From contig JAQOTA010000070.1 in NCBI GenBank assembly GCA_029532415.1, forward strand, positions 186,001 through 250,000: a stretch of DNA of 64,000 bases. Reading direction: 5' to 3'. The notes under the pieces were generated by a model. The model was given only the letters and a program-made list of their open reading frames with translations, ran no database searches and was not told the origin of the DNA. Origin of the DNA: Marasmius tenuissimus (lineage: Eukaryota > Basidiomycota > Agaricomycetes > Agaricales > Marasmiaceae). The translations under genes and the position numbers were made by a program. Position 1 is the first letter of the stretch; each line of letters begins with the position of its first letter. Shown here one piece after another: positions 22,555 through 35,723 of this stretch.

Positions 22555-24567
22555 TCAACCACTCCCAACCCATCGCGGAAACGGCCGGACAGTACCCGCA
22601 TACGGATCATCTAATACTCGTAGTTTTGTTTCCTCAGCACGAGGCAACAAAGAGTACAGCAATACCACGTCTGTTCCCAGATCCTTCATCTCTCTTATTT
22701 GCTGACACCCAAGGCGGTATCTCGAGCTCTTCCTCATAACAGATCTGTTCCCCCTGGTCAGACTGGGACCGTCACTGGGCCTGGGGTCTTCGAGATAATA
22801 TCCCTCCAACAACTTCAATGAATCTAGCGCACTTTCATCAAATTCGACTCTGAGTCTCATCAATGGAGCGCATACGTTCGCAGTTGACATGAATAGCTTG
22901 GATTGTTCGCTGGCAAGCTGGATCAAGTAAGGATACGTTTCCACACGAGTCCAGTCCTTTAGAGATAGCTATCTAAGGTGTGGGAGTCGTAGGGTCCCCA
23001 AGTGCGAGCCCGGTCTAGAACAGTCGTCCTCAGTCGCTGGTACTGGTGTCGGTATTCGGAGAAGGTAATCAGCGATCCCCGCATAAACAGCTGGCGACGA
23101 CAGTAGATTATACATTAGTGTATTGGAATAACAAGTGAAAGGGAGATCTGGTGCGCACGTTTTGATTCCCCGTTCGACCATCGAGTTTGTGTCGGCTCTC
23201 GGACCTCCAACATTCAAGACAGCCTCCGTCCTGTAGCCTCCCCAAACAATCGATGAGAGCCTCAAACGTCATCGGGACGTCCAAGCACAGGTGCTTCAAA
23301 CCCCCCAAAACTCGAGATATTAGGCCACGAAAAGGCGCGACCTGAATACACTTTCATGTGATGCTGATATCCTCGATCTCCTGCATTTCGATGCTCAATC
23401 GCCTGAGCACCGGCGTGTGGATGGAATCAAAAAACCGGGTGAATGCTACTTCCCCCATGTCTGCCTCTGCGTAGAACCGTAGGGCTTCGAGGTGGAACTC
23501 GAGAGTGTGAAGCTTTGGGAAGACGATCGAATTGTCGACGCGCCCCGGGGGACGCACGCCAGGGAGGTATGCAGCTGCCAGTGCTAGGGAGTGCAGGCGG
23601 GGGTTTCCTTTGACAACTTGAATAGGTCATCTTCGAGGTACTGATCCTGAGAAGAGGGTGTTGAAAGCAGCGTCAAATGTGTGAGGTTTCTGGAATAACT
23701 CAGGGAGGTGCGTATAGGCGCGTGCAAATGCAGGGTTTGAAGAGCCGGGGAGCGTTCTATAGTACGAGTTTGTAATTTGAGGATAGTATCGTCGTCGAGT
23801 TCATTGTCGAATGAGATCACGTCTCCTGCGCGAGAATAAGTATCCACTTTCAAACGTTGGAGGATCGGAAAGTGTTCATCAGAGATAAATCGGTTGAGGA
23901 TTTGGATCTCGATGTGCCTCGAAACCCTTAAATACACATCCTTCCACCTGAGATGCTGCTGCATAAATATTTCCAGAAGCTTGGTCGCATCGAGAAGGTT
24001 ACCCAAGGCGTCACGCTCATAAATCTTCCTCTCAAGCACGAGAGAGAAAGAGAGAGGGAGTGCGGCAGATCGCTCAAGCCATAGTTTAACACCGTCCCGT
24101 CGATGAGAAACACGAGCGACGTACTCCTCTGTGATGAAATCCCTCGGGTCGTTGTAGGAAGGCAGTAGAGTGAAATGGATGGAGTTCCACAGCCGCGGTG
24201 TCGATATAGCTACGTCCCGAAAGCGCCGACTGATAGTTGTGAACACGAGTGGTGCTTGTGTGAGATCCCGCGTAGCATGATGAGCTGTAGGCAAGCATGC
24301 GATGAAGATTTGGGAGAGAATTTCGAAAGGAAGTCGACGGATGAGTGATATGATATTCTGATGCTGAGAGAGATACTCTTTGATGGGATCTCGTCGCGAT
24401 ATGAGATCTTTAACAAGAGATTGTAGGCGAGAAATCTCATTATCGAGAGCAGAGAGCTCGCCCTGTAATGGACGCATGAACGATCTCACCGCTGAACATT
24501 CCTCTGCAGTGGGAGGAGTATTTACACCAAAGAATCGTCCGAAAGGGTTGTCTGGTAGCTGGGGCAT
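22555..24567 (-). pseudogene. F-box protein gene with frameshift and in-frame stop
   Basis: Begins MPQLPDNPFGRFFGVNTPP at 24567. A coiled-coil-like stretch (LSALDNEISRLQSLVKDL) follows, then an F-box (RRLPFEILSQIFIACLP to PRLWNSIHF) and leucine-rich repeat-like sequence. At about 23608-23622 the frame shifts: the conserved continuation KGNPRLHSLALAAAYLPG lies in another frame, consistent with one missing base. That second frame reaches an in-frame TGA at 23354-23356, after which similar sequence (GGLKHLCLDV) continues and then breaks again. A last open piece (22555-22944, ETYPYLIQLASEQSK) may be the old C-terminus. Such proteins normally select SCF ubiquitin-ligase substrates; this copy looks dead. 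Confidence 0.65.
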
Positions 24568-24946
24568 CGATTGTGGAGCGACGAGTAGTGATAACCGAAG
24601 AAGTTCGTGGTACAACAAGATCTGCGCACAGGATTGGAATGTTAGACGCCGATTCGGAGATTCCCGAGGACGGGCAGCCCGGGTTTCACTCTGCTTGTTG
24701 GCAAATTTGTTTTAGGGCCTGTTCGGTACGCGGGCTTACGCGGGTCGGGGCTGGGGCTGACAGGGGCTCACCCGCCAAAGTATGGACCGTAGGTCCAGTT
24801 GTACAACTTCTGAACTTCAGGGGTCGAAGACGCACGCATCACGGTTCAGATAACTGGCGAAGGACTAGTTGAAACTCAAATAACGGATCTGATCGGATTT
24901 TAGATAGAAATATGACGGTATATAGTGTTTTTGTCCCATCCGCTCA

Positions 24947-27900
24947 TCAGACGAGTACACTTTCGGGAGGACCTAAATAGCTGGACTTCAACCCTCCGGT
25001 ATCTAGAACATCGAAATCTCTTTCAGTCTGACTATGTTCCGTGGACACATGAGGCGTGACATACCAATAACAATCTTTTGAACAATTACGGCCGGTTCGA
25101 TCATAAACAACTGTGTCGAATTCGTTAGCTCAATAGTCCACCGGCGGCCAAACTAGCGAAGCAATTCAAAGCCTCACCTTTAAGGTATGCGCCCCAGCGC
25201 CGACATCTGTCCAGTTCAGACTCGTGTTAATGATTGAATTCGCGACGAAGCCCTTCCAATCGGCAGGTTCCGACCCAGGGTCTCCGAAGGGCATGTAATA
25301 AGAGGACTTCAGCTCGTTACTGTCAAGCTGCATGGCGAATGCCAGAGGGCGATCCCGGCCGTTCGCGTTGAGTGAAGGCGAGATATAAGCGGTGACGGTC
25401 ATATTGGTGGCTCTGAAGTTGTAAAAATCGTATTCACTGCAAGCAGGACGTTAACATCGAGATGTTGAGTGAATGAAGGGTTTGGGCCTACTGACACTGA
25501 GGCCCCAGTTCCAGCGGTGTAGTTGGCATCTGCTCCACCACGTGGCCAAGGAGTGATTCCAGACAGCGTACGTCCGATCCCCGGAAGGTTGCGCCAGGAG
25601 AGCCCGTCAACAGACGTGTTTCGAGCGGTATGCGCCGCCTCCATTGAGATAACGCCACCTCCCTCAACAAAACCTTTGACGAGAAAGACCATGAGTTTCG
25701 AGTGACAAGAGTAGAGCATGCGACGCGCCTTTGAACGTCGAAGGCAAAGAGTTCTGTGTATTATTCACAGTGAGCGTCAACGGCACAACTAGATCCTTAG
25801 GTGACCCCTTCGCAGTGAAATTGATCAACGCAACGCCCGTCTCGGATCCAACTTGACTCCAATCAGGGATGGAGATGAAAATCCTCTTCTCTGTATTGTC
25901 CGGTGATATGGACCCTCCCGTGTCTGAGAGCTCGACCCAAGAGACGTTGCTGGTTACAGTGAACTCGAAAGGGGTCGGGCCGCCAGCGCTCACGTCAACG
26001 TAGCGATCTTGAATGGGATCAAAAGAGTCGAGACTTAATTGAGGGTCGCCGCAATTGTATCCATCACTGCACTGGAATTGGTTGTCTCCCGGCCTATGAG
26101 TGATTATCAGCGGACACGGGAAAGAAGAGCAACACCATGCAAAAGTTCTACCAGGCTCCTTTTGTCCCTTCGGGGGTTATCCTCATGACCCCCGCGATGG
26201 CTTGCTTTCTCTTTTGGACCTTGGTGACCTGGGGCATCCTACGGGAAACGCACTGAGCCAGGGGCGGGGATCAGCAATTCAAGGCGTCTACGCACACGTT
26301 GGTCATCGGTTGCTGCCAGTAGCTATACCCAATATCTGGGAGAGTTGTCATTTTGGGCATTCCCAAAGGGTTGATGATAGATAACTTACGTGTCTGGTCC
26401 ATTATGCTGTCCCCAGAGTCAGCCCAGTCACCAGCGTCGAGAAGGAAAACTCACTGATCCCATTTCCCTGGCAATCATAGAAGCTGTGTTGAGACAAACG
26501 AGAATCCCTCAGCAAAAGAGACTGCGACGCACCATCGAGAATACTGTGGTATTGTGTTTCCAAATCGAAATCCTTCTCAAACAGTTCCTCGACCTGATCG
26601 GCCAGCGCGTTGGCACTCAACCTTGCCTGCGAAGCTCGCAAGTTGTTCAACCCTGCGTAGATGTACATCTTTCCGAGGTTGCTACTGGCCATGACTGGAT
26701 GGTGCACGAGCTGGAAGAACGCGGGTTGAAACCCTGCGGGCAATTTGTTGTATATGGTAGTTGAGGCTTCGAGGAGTTTGTCCCATGCCGCTACAACATT
26801 TTCGCCCCTACGAAACGGGAGTTCAGCGTAGGTCCGAGACGTCCGAGACGCGAAGAACTCACTCTCGATAATTGGACAAATCGAACGTGGTCGAGTTCAA
26901 CGATTCAGGCTTCCTCCTTGCATTAAACCGGGTCAAGTTGGCGACGATGTCCGCGACAGACTCTGCTTCCGTATCATCCACATCAAATTCTCGTTGTGCC
27001 CAAGAGGTAACGAAGGAATGTAAGTTGTCGGGATTCCATCTTGTCGAATTCCAAGCGAGTGTTAGGAAGAACTCGGTCTCCCTTTCGTATGGCTTGAGGT
27101 CACCGACGTTCAGAATCCAAACTCGAGTTGCGTTGCGGTCGACTCCGAGAGACATCTGCTCGTAGATCTGTGAATTTCGGTCAAAATCCGGTCGTAATGA
27201 ATAGTGCCTAGCAATTTTACCTTGGGGATTTGACTGCTCTAGTGGCACGCAGACTTATCAAAGGAGGTCGACAGGCTTTTCGAGAGTATTCGCAACTCAC
27301 CGTAATCCACTTATAGTTCCTAGGATCACCAACATAGTCCACCTGCACAGGGAATATGGTCAATGACATAGCCCATACATAGACGGAAACGAAAAGACGA
27401 ACATGGTAATAGATACCAGCGCCACCAGTGCGGTTTCGTTCGTTCAAGGTTGGATACCGATGAACATTTCCCCAGCTGGGTGGGACAATGAGCACTATTA
27501 CCGGCACTAACAATCCAGAAAAGACTCAACTTGTCGTCAGGCCATAGCTAAGAGCCCGAAATTCAGTGGTTTGGAGTGTGAGAAAGGGCACTAAAACACA
27601 CCAAGGTAATATAATCCTCGACCTTGAGGCCACCGATATAATACTTTTCGACCTCCTTATCTACAACGGCGCATCTTGTCAACGGTGTCCTGGACAAGCA
27701 CATAATCAGATTAACTCACAGAGCGTCCATACTTGAGGAATTGTTGCCACATCCGTGCCGTTGAAAACATCGCTCAGCAGCTGCTTCTGGTCGTCCATGA
27801 TCCCTTCCAGGAAATCGATGTTCTGGCCGTCCTCCAGCGGTACTGTCAAAAAAACAGATGAAGATCGAGAGACAGATAATACAATGTATGGGGCACGTAC

Positions 27901-29267
27901 AATCTCCTTCACCCCTCATGCCAACAGTGAAGAGAGACTCATATGGTTTAGCACGTTGAGCACCTTCCACCCAGTACTGATAGATGACGTCCTTGTTGGT
28001 GTGGTAATTCCAATCCCCCTTGCCGAAAACGTGGAATTCGTTAGGGCTACTACGCATCATTGGCTCTTGGTGACTGAGGGTTGGAATTGGGATAAGTATA
28101 GATCTCTTCGGGCCATTAGTGACTTGACCTTACCTCGTCCCCATTACGATCCCGTAGTAATCTGCTAGTGGCTGGTTTTGTTCGTCATCCACACAGAATG
28201 CGCTAATCCCCCGTCAGTCGGCAGGTCGAAAGGAGACTCTCGAGCTCCTCACCTTCCCCACATAGCTTAAAAAACAAGAAAGAATCAGCCATCAAGTAGA
28301 ATAGGAAGCCGCGTCGACTGACCAGGCCACAAATAGTTGCCCTTCATTCTAAGTATCAGCTCGAACCTGAGAACCCACGAATGGTCGTCAGAAATAGTTT
28401 CAGATACCAGAAAGAAGACACAAGACCTACAGCTTTTCATAGAAAAGATGGTTGAATGGAGAATCGAAATAGCGCGACCCCGTGCCATTCGTGAACTTCT
28501 CTGCTGCCCAGTTTTGTAGAGCAGGTTGTTCATCATTCAAGAAGATTCCTCGATAGTGGACAGTTGGGAGGCCGTGCGAGCATCCCGCAGGATCTAAGAA
28601 TATCTCGTCGTGTTTGGTCGTTGGTACGTCTGCCCACCTAAAGAAAACTTTAGAAGGGTTATGAGACCACAGACGACGCGTACATACCAGTACCAAGGCG
28701 AAACGCCTGTTGAAGGTAAACTAGGTCAGGGTATTGGCAGGAAACAAGAAACGCTTGGCACGCACCGAACTGTTCTGAAAGGTCGTACATCCCGAATATT
28801 GTTCCACGTTTACTTGAGCCGATGATCACATATGCGCTATCCACTCCAGGAAGAGGGTTCGTCACTTCCTTTGAAATGAAGCCCTCCCACAATCCTTCGA
28901 TAGAGGACACATCCAGGTTTGTCGCATTCACGACCGCATCGATGAGGGAAGATCGACCAAGGGTGCCAACAATGATAGGACGAGATCCACCACCAGAGGC
29001 TTCTCCCGAAGTGGTATTCGTCAGCTGCGGCCTCACGCCTGTCACTCTTTCGATATCCGAAGCAAAGTCAAGAGCAGTGCGATGCACACCAGGCCAATCA
29101 TCCGACGAGAGAAGGACTGGAGCTGAGGAATCGCTACTGACGACAGGGAAAGACGAGTTTGACGATTGGAATGTGACACAAGATGGTTGTCCCAATGCGC
29201 GTACTTGTAGAAGAATCTGGCTGGCGAGGGCAAGGCCTGCCAAAGTAACAGCGTTGACACGCGTCAT
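24947..29267 (-). CDS. Secreted GH115 xylan alpha-glucuronidase
   Basis: Glycoside hydrolase family 115: removes (4-O-methyl)-glucuronic acid side chains from xylan outside the cell. Starts at 29267 with a signal peptide (MTRVNAVTLAGLALASQI) and ends LKSSYLGPPESVLV. Family landmarks in order: RPIIVGTLGRSSLID; GTIFGMYDLSEQFG joined to VSPWYWWADVP; HYRGIFLNDEQPAL; FELILRMKGNYLWP; YGIVMGTSHQEPM; LWSDDNWGNVHRYP; GGAGIYYHVDYVG; DGKWDHIMDQTHIGYSYWQQP. A C-terminal beta-rich part (ISMEAAHTARNTSV and later) follows. The model needs more than ten introns and some very small exons between 25.9 and 26.5 kb; I could join these in frame, so the gene looks intact. It is the clearest plant cell-wall gene in the window. 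Confidence 0.92.
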
Positions 29268-31702
29268 TCAAGAAGTAGAGAACGGGGAGTTTGGGATCTG
29301 CCTCACCACATATCGCGTCCCTTGGGGTCGGGCGTTTTTAACTCGCTGGGAGGTGTGGTCAGGGGACTCGCGGTGGTCTTGTGATCGTCGGGCAAAACTT
29401 CGGAGCAACAAGGCCGCCGCAAAAGTTTGCAAATACTCTTTAAAACGGCATATAGAGACCAATAAGGCCGCCGTTGGTCAGGAATAGCTTGGATCAAGGG
29501 ATGAACAGTTCTGCATAACATTTTGTCTGTAGTGACTTGATTTGCTAGGGTGGAGAAGAGAAGGAGCCTGCGTTCTGACGACGACGACACGAGCCAATGA
29601 CAACCAATACTGGCAAGTGCAACCAGGTGGCCTCTTTCTGTGGGCTCAAAATGTATATGTAAATCTTCGCATCTGTCCCGTGCTGATGTTGATGTCAGTT
29701 CATAAGCCACACAAAAGACACCGAAGCGCACCCGATTCGAGTGGACGCCTCTCAATTATTGATAGACCAACTACAGGTAGACCACAAATTGAAATCAGGA
29801 AGTCTCCGCCCTGTCCTGGCCCGGTATCGAAGTCATAACGAAAGGATGCCCTTCATGTGTAGCCGAAGGGAGGGTTAACGGTCAAAACTTCGTGCACTTC
29901 GGCAACCTGAATATCTTCCGTTATAGGTGTACATCAGGTTTCAAGTCCAGGCTTGTACGAAGATAGTACTATTCGAGATAACTGAGCACAGAGAGGAGAG
30001 CAAGCAACGGTGCGAAAACGCACCATGGATCGGGTCGATTCTCCCAGATGTCGTTTATCCCAGTCTCGCATTCCTGTTTGTAAGGTTTAACCTTTGTCAT
30101 CCCAACTTGAAGCTTGACGCATTTGACGGCGTCGTTGTTGAGGAACCCAACCGAACCAAAGCCGGAGAGAACAAAAGCCGCGTGCCCATAATGCGGTGCC
30201 TTGGAAAGGAGCGGAGCGCCCAACTAGCGCCCGAAGTCGAACCTTTAGATTCCTGCCGTACTGCCGCCACCGTGAAGCCACCGAGACCCAACCGACGCCA
30301 CTAATTTCAGGCCTGAGCCCAGTGGTGACACTCTACGTACCTTTGGTACCTCTTTTCTATAACGGGCCCGAATTTAACCTTTGGGTGCTATTTCGGTAGT
30401 GACCGGCGATGCTAGAGCATGGCGAGTGTCATCTTCTTACTTAGGGGGCTTCAGGCTTCCGAAATGAAGCGCTCTGGGCCTTTCGTGTTGCTATCCAGTG
30501 GAATTAAAGTCATCGCGAGAACAAGCCGAATCCCGCCAATCTCTCTGTCGGAGAGCACATATTTCCTGGACCCTCAGAGCGATCGATGGATGGCGTCGTG
30601 TGCCCTCCCTGGGGCCCGAGGCTCCAGACATGTTACCGAGATATCCTTACATTCTATGTGGTATCATTAATCTTTAGCTATGGGCGCAACGCGTACAAGC
30701 TCATCCGAAATGGGACCCCAATCTGAACCGAGAACCTCCGACGCAGGCATGCTCCGACCAATCCCGCTTCCGTCTGATACGAATCCATATCTGTTCACAG
30801 AATTTCATACCGGCATATTGCTTGCTGTTACCGCCCTCCCTCACCTGCCACCGATTTCAGTCCCCGCCCCGAGACGTCGACCAATCCATTCAGGCACAAT
30901 GCTATCGTGAACCTGTCTTTGTACGTGCTCTGTACGCCAGGCGATCGATCGTCGTATCCTCATTCATACTTTTGAGACGAAGGACAGTACCTCATACGAA
31001 GAGTAGTCAAAGTTGGCTCCGAATTATGCGGGTCTAGTCTTGCGCGCTCCATCTTCATGATATTGCAAACTTGTAATCTTCCGGTTTTTTCGTGGCAGAG
31101 GGGTGGTTCAAGGCGCGGTTCGCGAGCGGCAACGCAACAAACGTAGTATCAAAACCGGGTCTAATGCTATTCAAAGCGAACTCTGAATTGCTTCCAGCGT
31201 GATATGCCTGCCGAGGTTGGATACCGTTTGCCCTGGAAGAAAAAGAATTGAGCCTGGCTATTCCCAGGCGAACTTCGCTTTCATTTCCGAAACTCGAGTG
31301 GCTCTTGCAAGGTCAAAGCCTGACACTCCGCTAAACTAACTCGGGATCAATTCAGTTCGGGCCTGACTTCAAAGTCCAGGATATCAATAGTTTTCTACTT
31401 TGTCATTCATCCCGAGAGAACTTAATAGACGATGTTAAGATTCCGGAGCAGTAAGTATCTGAGCAGCAAGTATCTGTTTGAATGATCGAAAGATGCGCAG
31501 CGCGAGGGACCCTGAGCTTTACTTCGCATCCGTAGATATTAACTTAAACATTGACTCATACATACATACTATTATATGAATAGCTCTATCAGATCATATA
31601 GCGAAATGAGTACATAGTCCATACGCCTGAAGTCTACTGACCGCCGCAAATGCCGCCACCACTGTTCATAGTCAACTACCTACCATAAACTGTAAGTAAT
31701 CG
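29268..31702. other. 2.4-kb gene-poor stretch
   Basis: Upstream of GH115 and downstream of an F-box gene. Frames of 60-220 codons occur on both strands, some as antisense shadows running out of the GH115 first exon. None carries a known motif. I see no repeat, tRNA or transposase signal. Confidence 0.5.
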
Positions 31703-33861
31703 TCATCCTTGGACACGGATCATTCCAGAGTCCGAGACCTCATCTTCCGGAAGCTTCTTTCCCAGACTGAATAGGCCCCCAAGTTGATATGGGTCCGACC
31801 CACTCGATCGTGACCTCCATGTGCCCACCAATGCGGTACCAAAACGAAGATGTCCTTCGAATACCCAGGTCCCCAGCCCTTCCTCCGAGTCGGCTTGGTA
31901 TTTCTACGAAGACAGTAATCAACGGGATAAGTCAGTTAATGTCCAAGCACCACGGACGAAGATCTCACCGGTATGCGCTGCATTGTAATTAGACCATCCT
32001 TATCCACTGTTCCTATGAAGACATATGCATTCCAGGCTTGCTCGTGTTCTTCCAGGGTCTACACAGAACCTTAATTCAGACGGAAGCAGAGGGGACTCTT
32101 GGGCATTCAAACTCACCTGACCTAAGATCAAACAGTGCGTAATTCGAGAGGCCATTGAGTCCTCCACCTGGCACTCGCGTGGGGATCGTGCAGTAAGCTT
32201 CCTATATGAAACCGACCGTCCGGAAAACTCCAACGATAGCTATTAACCAGTGGAGGTCCATCAGAAGACACGATATCAAGCAGCCATTGAGCGGAACAAC
32301 GGAACTCACATCAGAATCCATACTGAACTCGCATGGACCCCTAAGGACGTCAGGCCAATCGTCTGGGAAAAGATCTTCCTCTTCCAAGGAGACATACAGC
32401 GAAAGGGACGCCTGCATCGGGGTGCGGCACAAGAAATCGGGGACCATACGCTCGTCCATATTCGGTCCCTTCAATAGACGGGGGCCGTTTGGTGTGTTGT
32501 TCGAGGATGAAATCTAAGTGACGAAACCACAAGCGATGGTCAGTGTCCCATAACGAAAGACAAGGTAGGCCGTTTAGCCACTAGCTCACCATATAGTAAC
32601 CCTCCCAGACACCTTCCAAAAACGAGGATATATAGTTATACGTCTCGAACTCAGCCCGAGATACTGGTACCTGCGCCATGATCATTGCAGGGACGTCGTC
32701 GCCGATAGAAGAAGGTACTCACACGATGGGAAAGGACTTGCTGTTCCTGACGAAAGAACGTTGGATCGTGCCGCAAGCTCCTTGTAACTTGAGAGTGACT
32801 TTTCAAGGCCGAATCGTCATCGTTTAGGAGCGGGGTCCTATACAGCACAAACGCTCGATAATCTTCCATAGTGGGACCAAATCGTCCGCTAGACAGAGCT
32901 GCCGCACGATCGACGGGCAGGTGTGGCGGCACCTGAAGTCTATCCACTTCATTTAGAGCAAATGTCAACAATATCGCTGCTCCGCTGGCGGGTGGACAGG
33001 AATACAGTTCGTCGAGATCCACTGCTTGTGGGGAGGGCATCGAGCCATTATCCATTGGCTCCGTTGGATTTTCGAGCAAAGTTCTTGCCCTCCGCGTTTC
33101 GGTCTTTACGGCATGTTTCTCCTTGGTATAATTAGTGTGTGAATGGAAGAATGAGAGGAAGAGAACTCACAATTAATGTGGAATATACCAAGGGACGAAG
33201 TAATATAAGAAGTTGCTGGCGCATCTCCTCGGAAAGGTGACATATATCGGCTATTCCATGAATTCCGGTATTCAACGTCACAATGAACGAGAGCGAAGTA
33301 AAAAGCGAACATACCTCTTCGCCAGCTCAGCGCCAACAACCACAATGCGATCGCCACATCTTTGTCCTGCACACAGCAATCACTACCGGATCCCTTCCTT
33401 TCCACCCCGGTCTGAGCTCGCAACACTTGAATGAGGAAGTCGAGGACAGTAGCCTTGAACTCCACGCTCTGGAGATGAGCCGTATTTAACCCATCGTCCT
33501 CCAATGTCATGCGCAAGGCCACGCGAAGATCTTCCGAGCTAAGAATGATTGTGGGTGATTTCCGGCGGCGGAAGCGTCGAGCACGCGCAAGGAACCGATA
33601 CCTCCTCTCCAGTTCCTTAGCCAGAAGCGAGTCGGTCAACGTGCCGAGGCGACGGAATAATGCACCCGTATCAAATTTCACTCGAAATATCCGGGCATAA
33701 AGATGGGGCGCTGCAGCGAGGGAAAGAGAGTTATAGATGGACGAGCACGTTATAAGAAACGGGAAGAGGTTGCGCTCGGAATCAAGGATATTGGAGGTAG
33801 CAATGAGAGAGGCAATGTCCTGTAGCACATCTGGAGGTAAGAGCTTGAGGGAGAAACCCAT
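31703..33861 (-). CDS. F-box protein, multi-exon
   Basis: Probable substrate adaptor of an SCF ubiquitin ligase. I chose the ATG at 33861 (MGFSLKLLPPDVLQDIASLI); the open frame upstream has no ATG. The F-box lies in the first 50 residues (LLPPDVLQDIASLI to LFPFLITCSSIYNSLS), followed by HLYARIFRVKFD. After introns at 33251-33314 and 33122-33170 the chain continues SEEMRQQLLILLRPLVYS and EKHAVKTETRRARTLL. Later motifs FLEGVWEGYYM, NAYVFIGTVDKDGLITMQRI and WVFEGHLRFGTALVGTWRS match the other F-box gene at 38119 position by position. The junctions I checked keep the frame; exons in the last third were placed by homology. The target is unknown. Confidence 0.75.
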
Positions 33862-34622
33862 CTCGAATGGTTCTGGAACCCCTCCACGATAACCCGTCTT
33901 TAAAGGCGTTGGCAGCGCCAAATCACAGCCACGAACTGACCGCGATCTCCTTTATTTCAGGCTTGCAATTGTCGAATCTTAGCCTATTATAGAAACGAGA
34001 ACGGTCAATCCATTGTGGGAATGATAACGGGAATTTCATTCCTCAGGCCGTGCTCAGGCTGGAAGGTATTGGAACGGCTTTTTAGAGGTCGCCGCCGTTC
34101 CAAAAGGGCATGGGATTCCGTACAAGCGTAACCAGCCTTTTGCGCCACTCCAGTGTAAAAGCGACGCACGATTGAATCTTGACGTGTTACGGGGGTCAAC
34201 AGTTGCAGAGAGCCCATTCTTATGGTTGGGAACTGCCAAATAGATTAGATACTCAGTACTGCAATGTTCACCTCGTAACAATCAAACAACGTGCACTTAC
34301 GTTGACAATAGCATCCAGTGACGCGTGGAAACGATTTTGACGAAGCCGCTGCCGTGCGCTACGAAAAAAATAGTGACAAGCTGCACGAAGACAGCGGGAG
34401 CACGCCCTTCGTAAAGAACTTATCTCACGACGAAGGCCTGAGGGTTGAAACGTTGAGCCACGATGGTTCCTGAGTGACTTACTCTCACTGTATTATATAT
34501 GCTGTAGTGAATAGGAGAGTCTGGCAGGATCTGTAGGTTTACAACATTCATGATATTCTTCAAGTTCATTCGGTACACTGGGAGGGGCACAACATGCAAA
34601 AGGTGAATATCTATAGGAAAAT
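33862..34622. other. Intergenic, no gene seen
   Basis: Promoter region of the F-box gene on one side and the 3' end of EF-1-beta on the other. Short frames only. Confidence 0.5.
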
Positions 34623-35723
34623 CTACAATTCTGAGCATGAAGTGAGCTTCAAAAACATTTATGGTCAATGAAACAGACAAACTTTGCATGGCAGCGATAT
34701 CGGTGCTTTGGACGTAATCCTCGAGCTCTTGGATCTTCTCCTGGAGCTCGTCCGTGGAAACCTTCTCGTCCTCTGATACATCACATTAACGGCCACTCTA
34801 GACGGATTCAAGAAAGTATACTCACCTACGACAAGGGTCATCTAAAGATAGCGTGAACATTCCCGTCAACCATCAAAGCCTTTCCATCTCGGACAGTGGG
34901 ACATACCTGGAGCTTACGGATACCTGCAAAAGGACGAAATCAATACTGATAGGGGGCACAGAAGGCTGTGAGTGCCTCGTACCATAACCGATGGGGACAA
35001 GTTTACTGGCACCCCAAACCAAGCCATCCATCTCGATGGCGCGGACACCCGCCTCCAATTCCTCCATGTTTGTCTCATCATCCCATGGCTTCACCTCGAG
35101 CGTGACGACGGACTTTGATGGAAACGGTTTCTGTGAGAACGACGATGTGATCCCGCAAGTACGAAATACTCACCTTCGCGATTGTCTTTGGCTTGTTAGC
35201 CTTTTTGGCGTTGTAAGCGGCGACACGCTCAGCCTTGATACGCTCAGCCTCGGCATCCTCCCTCATCGTCACTGCCGAAGAGATCGATATCATCGTCGTC
35301 TCCAGCATCAGCAGCAGCAGGGGCAGCTCCCGAGCCGAAGAAAGCCTCTCCAGCCTTGCTGGATCCAGGAAGAGAAGAGTGCTCCGCGACGTAAGAGGCG
35401 ATGTGCTTGTGCCATCTCGTTACGTTCGGATAAGAAGAATCGGGGCTGGAGATCGCCTTGAATACGTGGACGTCAGCCTGGGAGGGGGTGACACTAGAAT
35501 GAGAAATCAGTCCCAATTCGATATGAGGAAATTAAGTGAAGAATGCAGTCAGAAAGCTAGGTAAACTGAATCGGCATGGTTCAATAGCGGTGTCTAATCG
35601 CTCTTGGAAACACGGACCATAGCAAAGTTCGTCATTGGATTGATTTGAATAGAATATCACTCACCCTTCGACATAGGACCTGGTCTCAAGGTGTGCTTCA
35701 AGTTTCTTGAGGTCGATGGACAT
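34623..35723 (-). CDS. Translation elongation factor 1-beta (eEF1B alpha), with a one-base frame break
   Basis: Guanine-nucleotide exchange subunit of eEF1 that reloads eEF1A with GTP in the cytosol. Starts [20 protein letters not shown] at 35723 with the N-terminal GST-C-like region ([16 protein letters not shown]). The acidic linker ([14 protein letters not shown]) and [16 protein letters not shown] follow, then the catalytic domain ([54 protein letters not shown]). It ends AAMQKL, where the last codons are supplied by an 8-nt coding exon after an intron at 34631-34682. Exon 2 (35174-35493) is one base too long: the linker and EDAEAER lie in different frames, with the extra base most likely in the GGG at 35260-35262 (minus strand). 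Essential and normally single copy, so a sequence error is the simplest reading. Confidence 0.9.

Noticed and set aside
24718..24780. Phrase resembling a DNA-transposon end (cctgttcggtacgcggg)
   Set aside because: No matching inverted end or target duplication seen; one occurrence is not enough.
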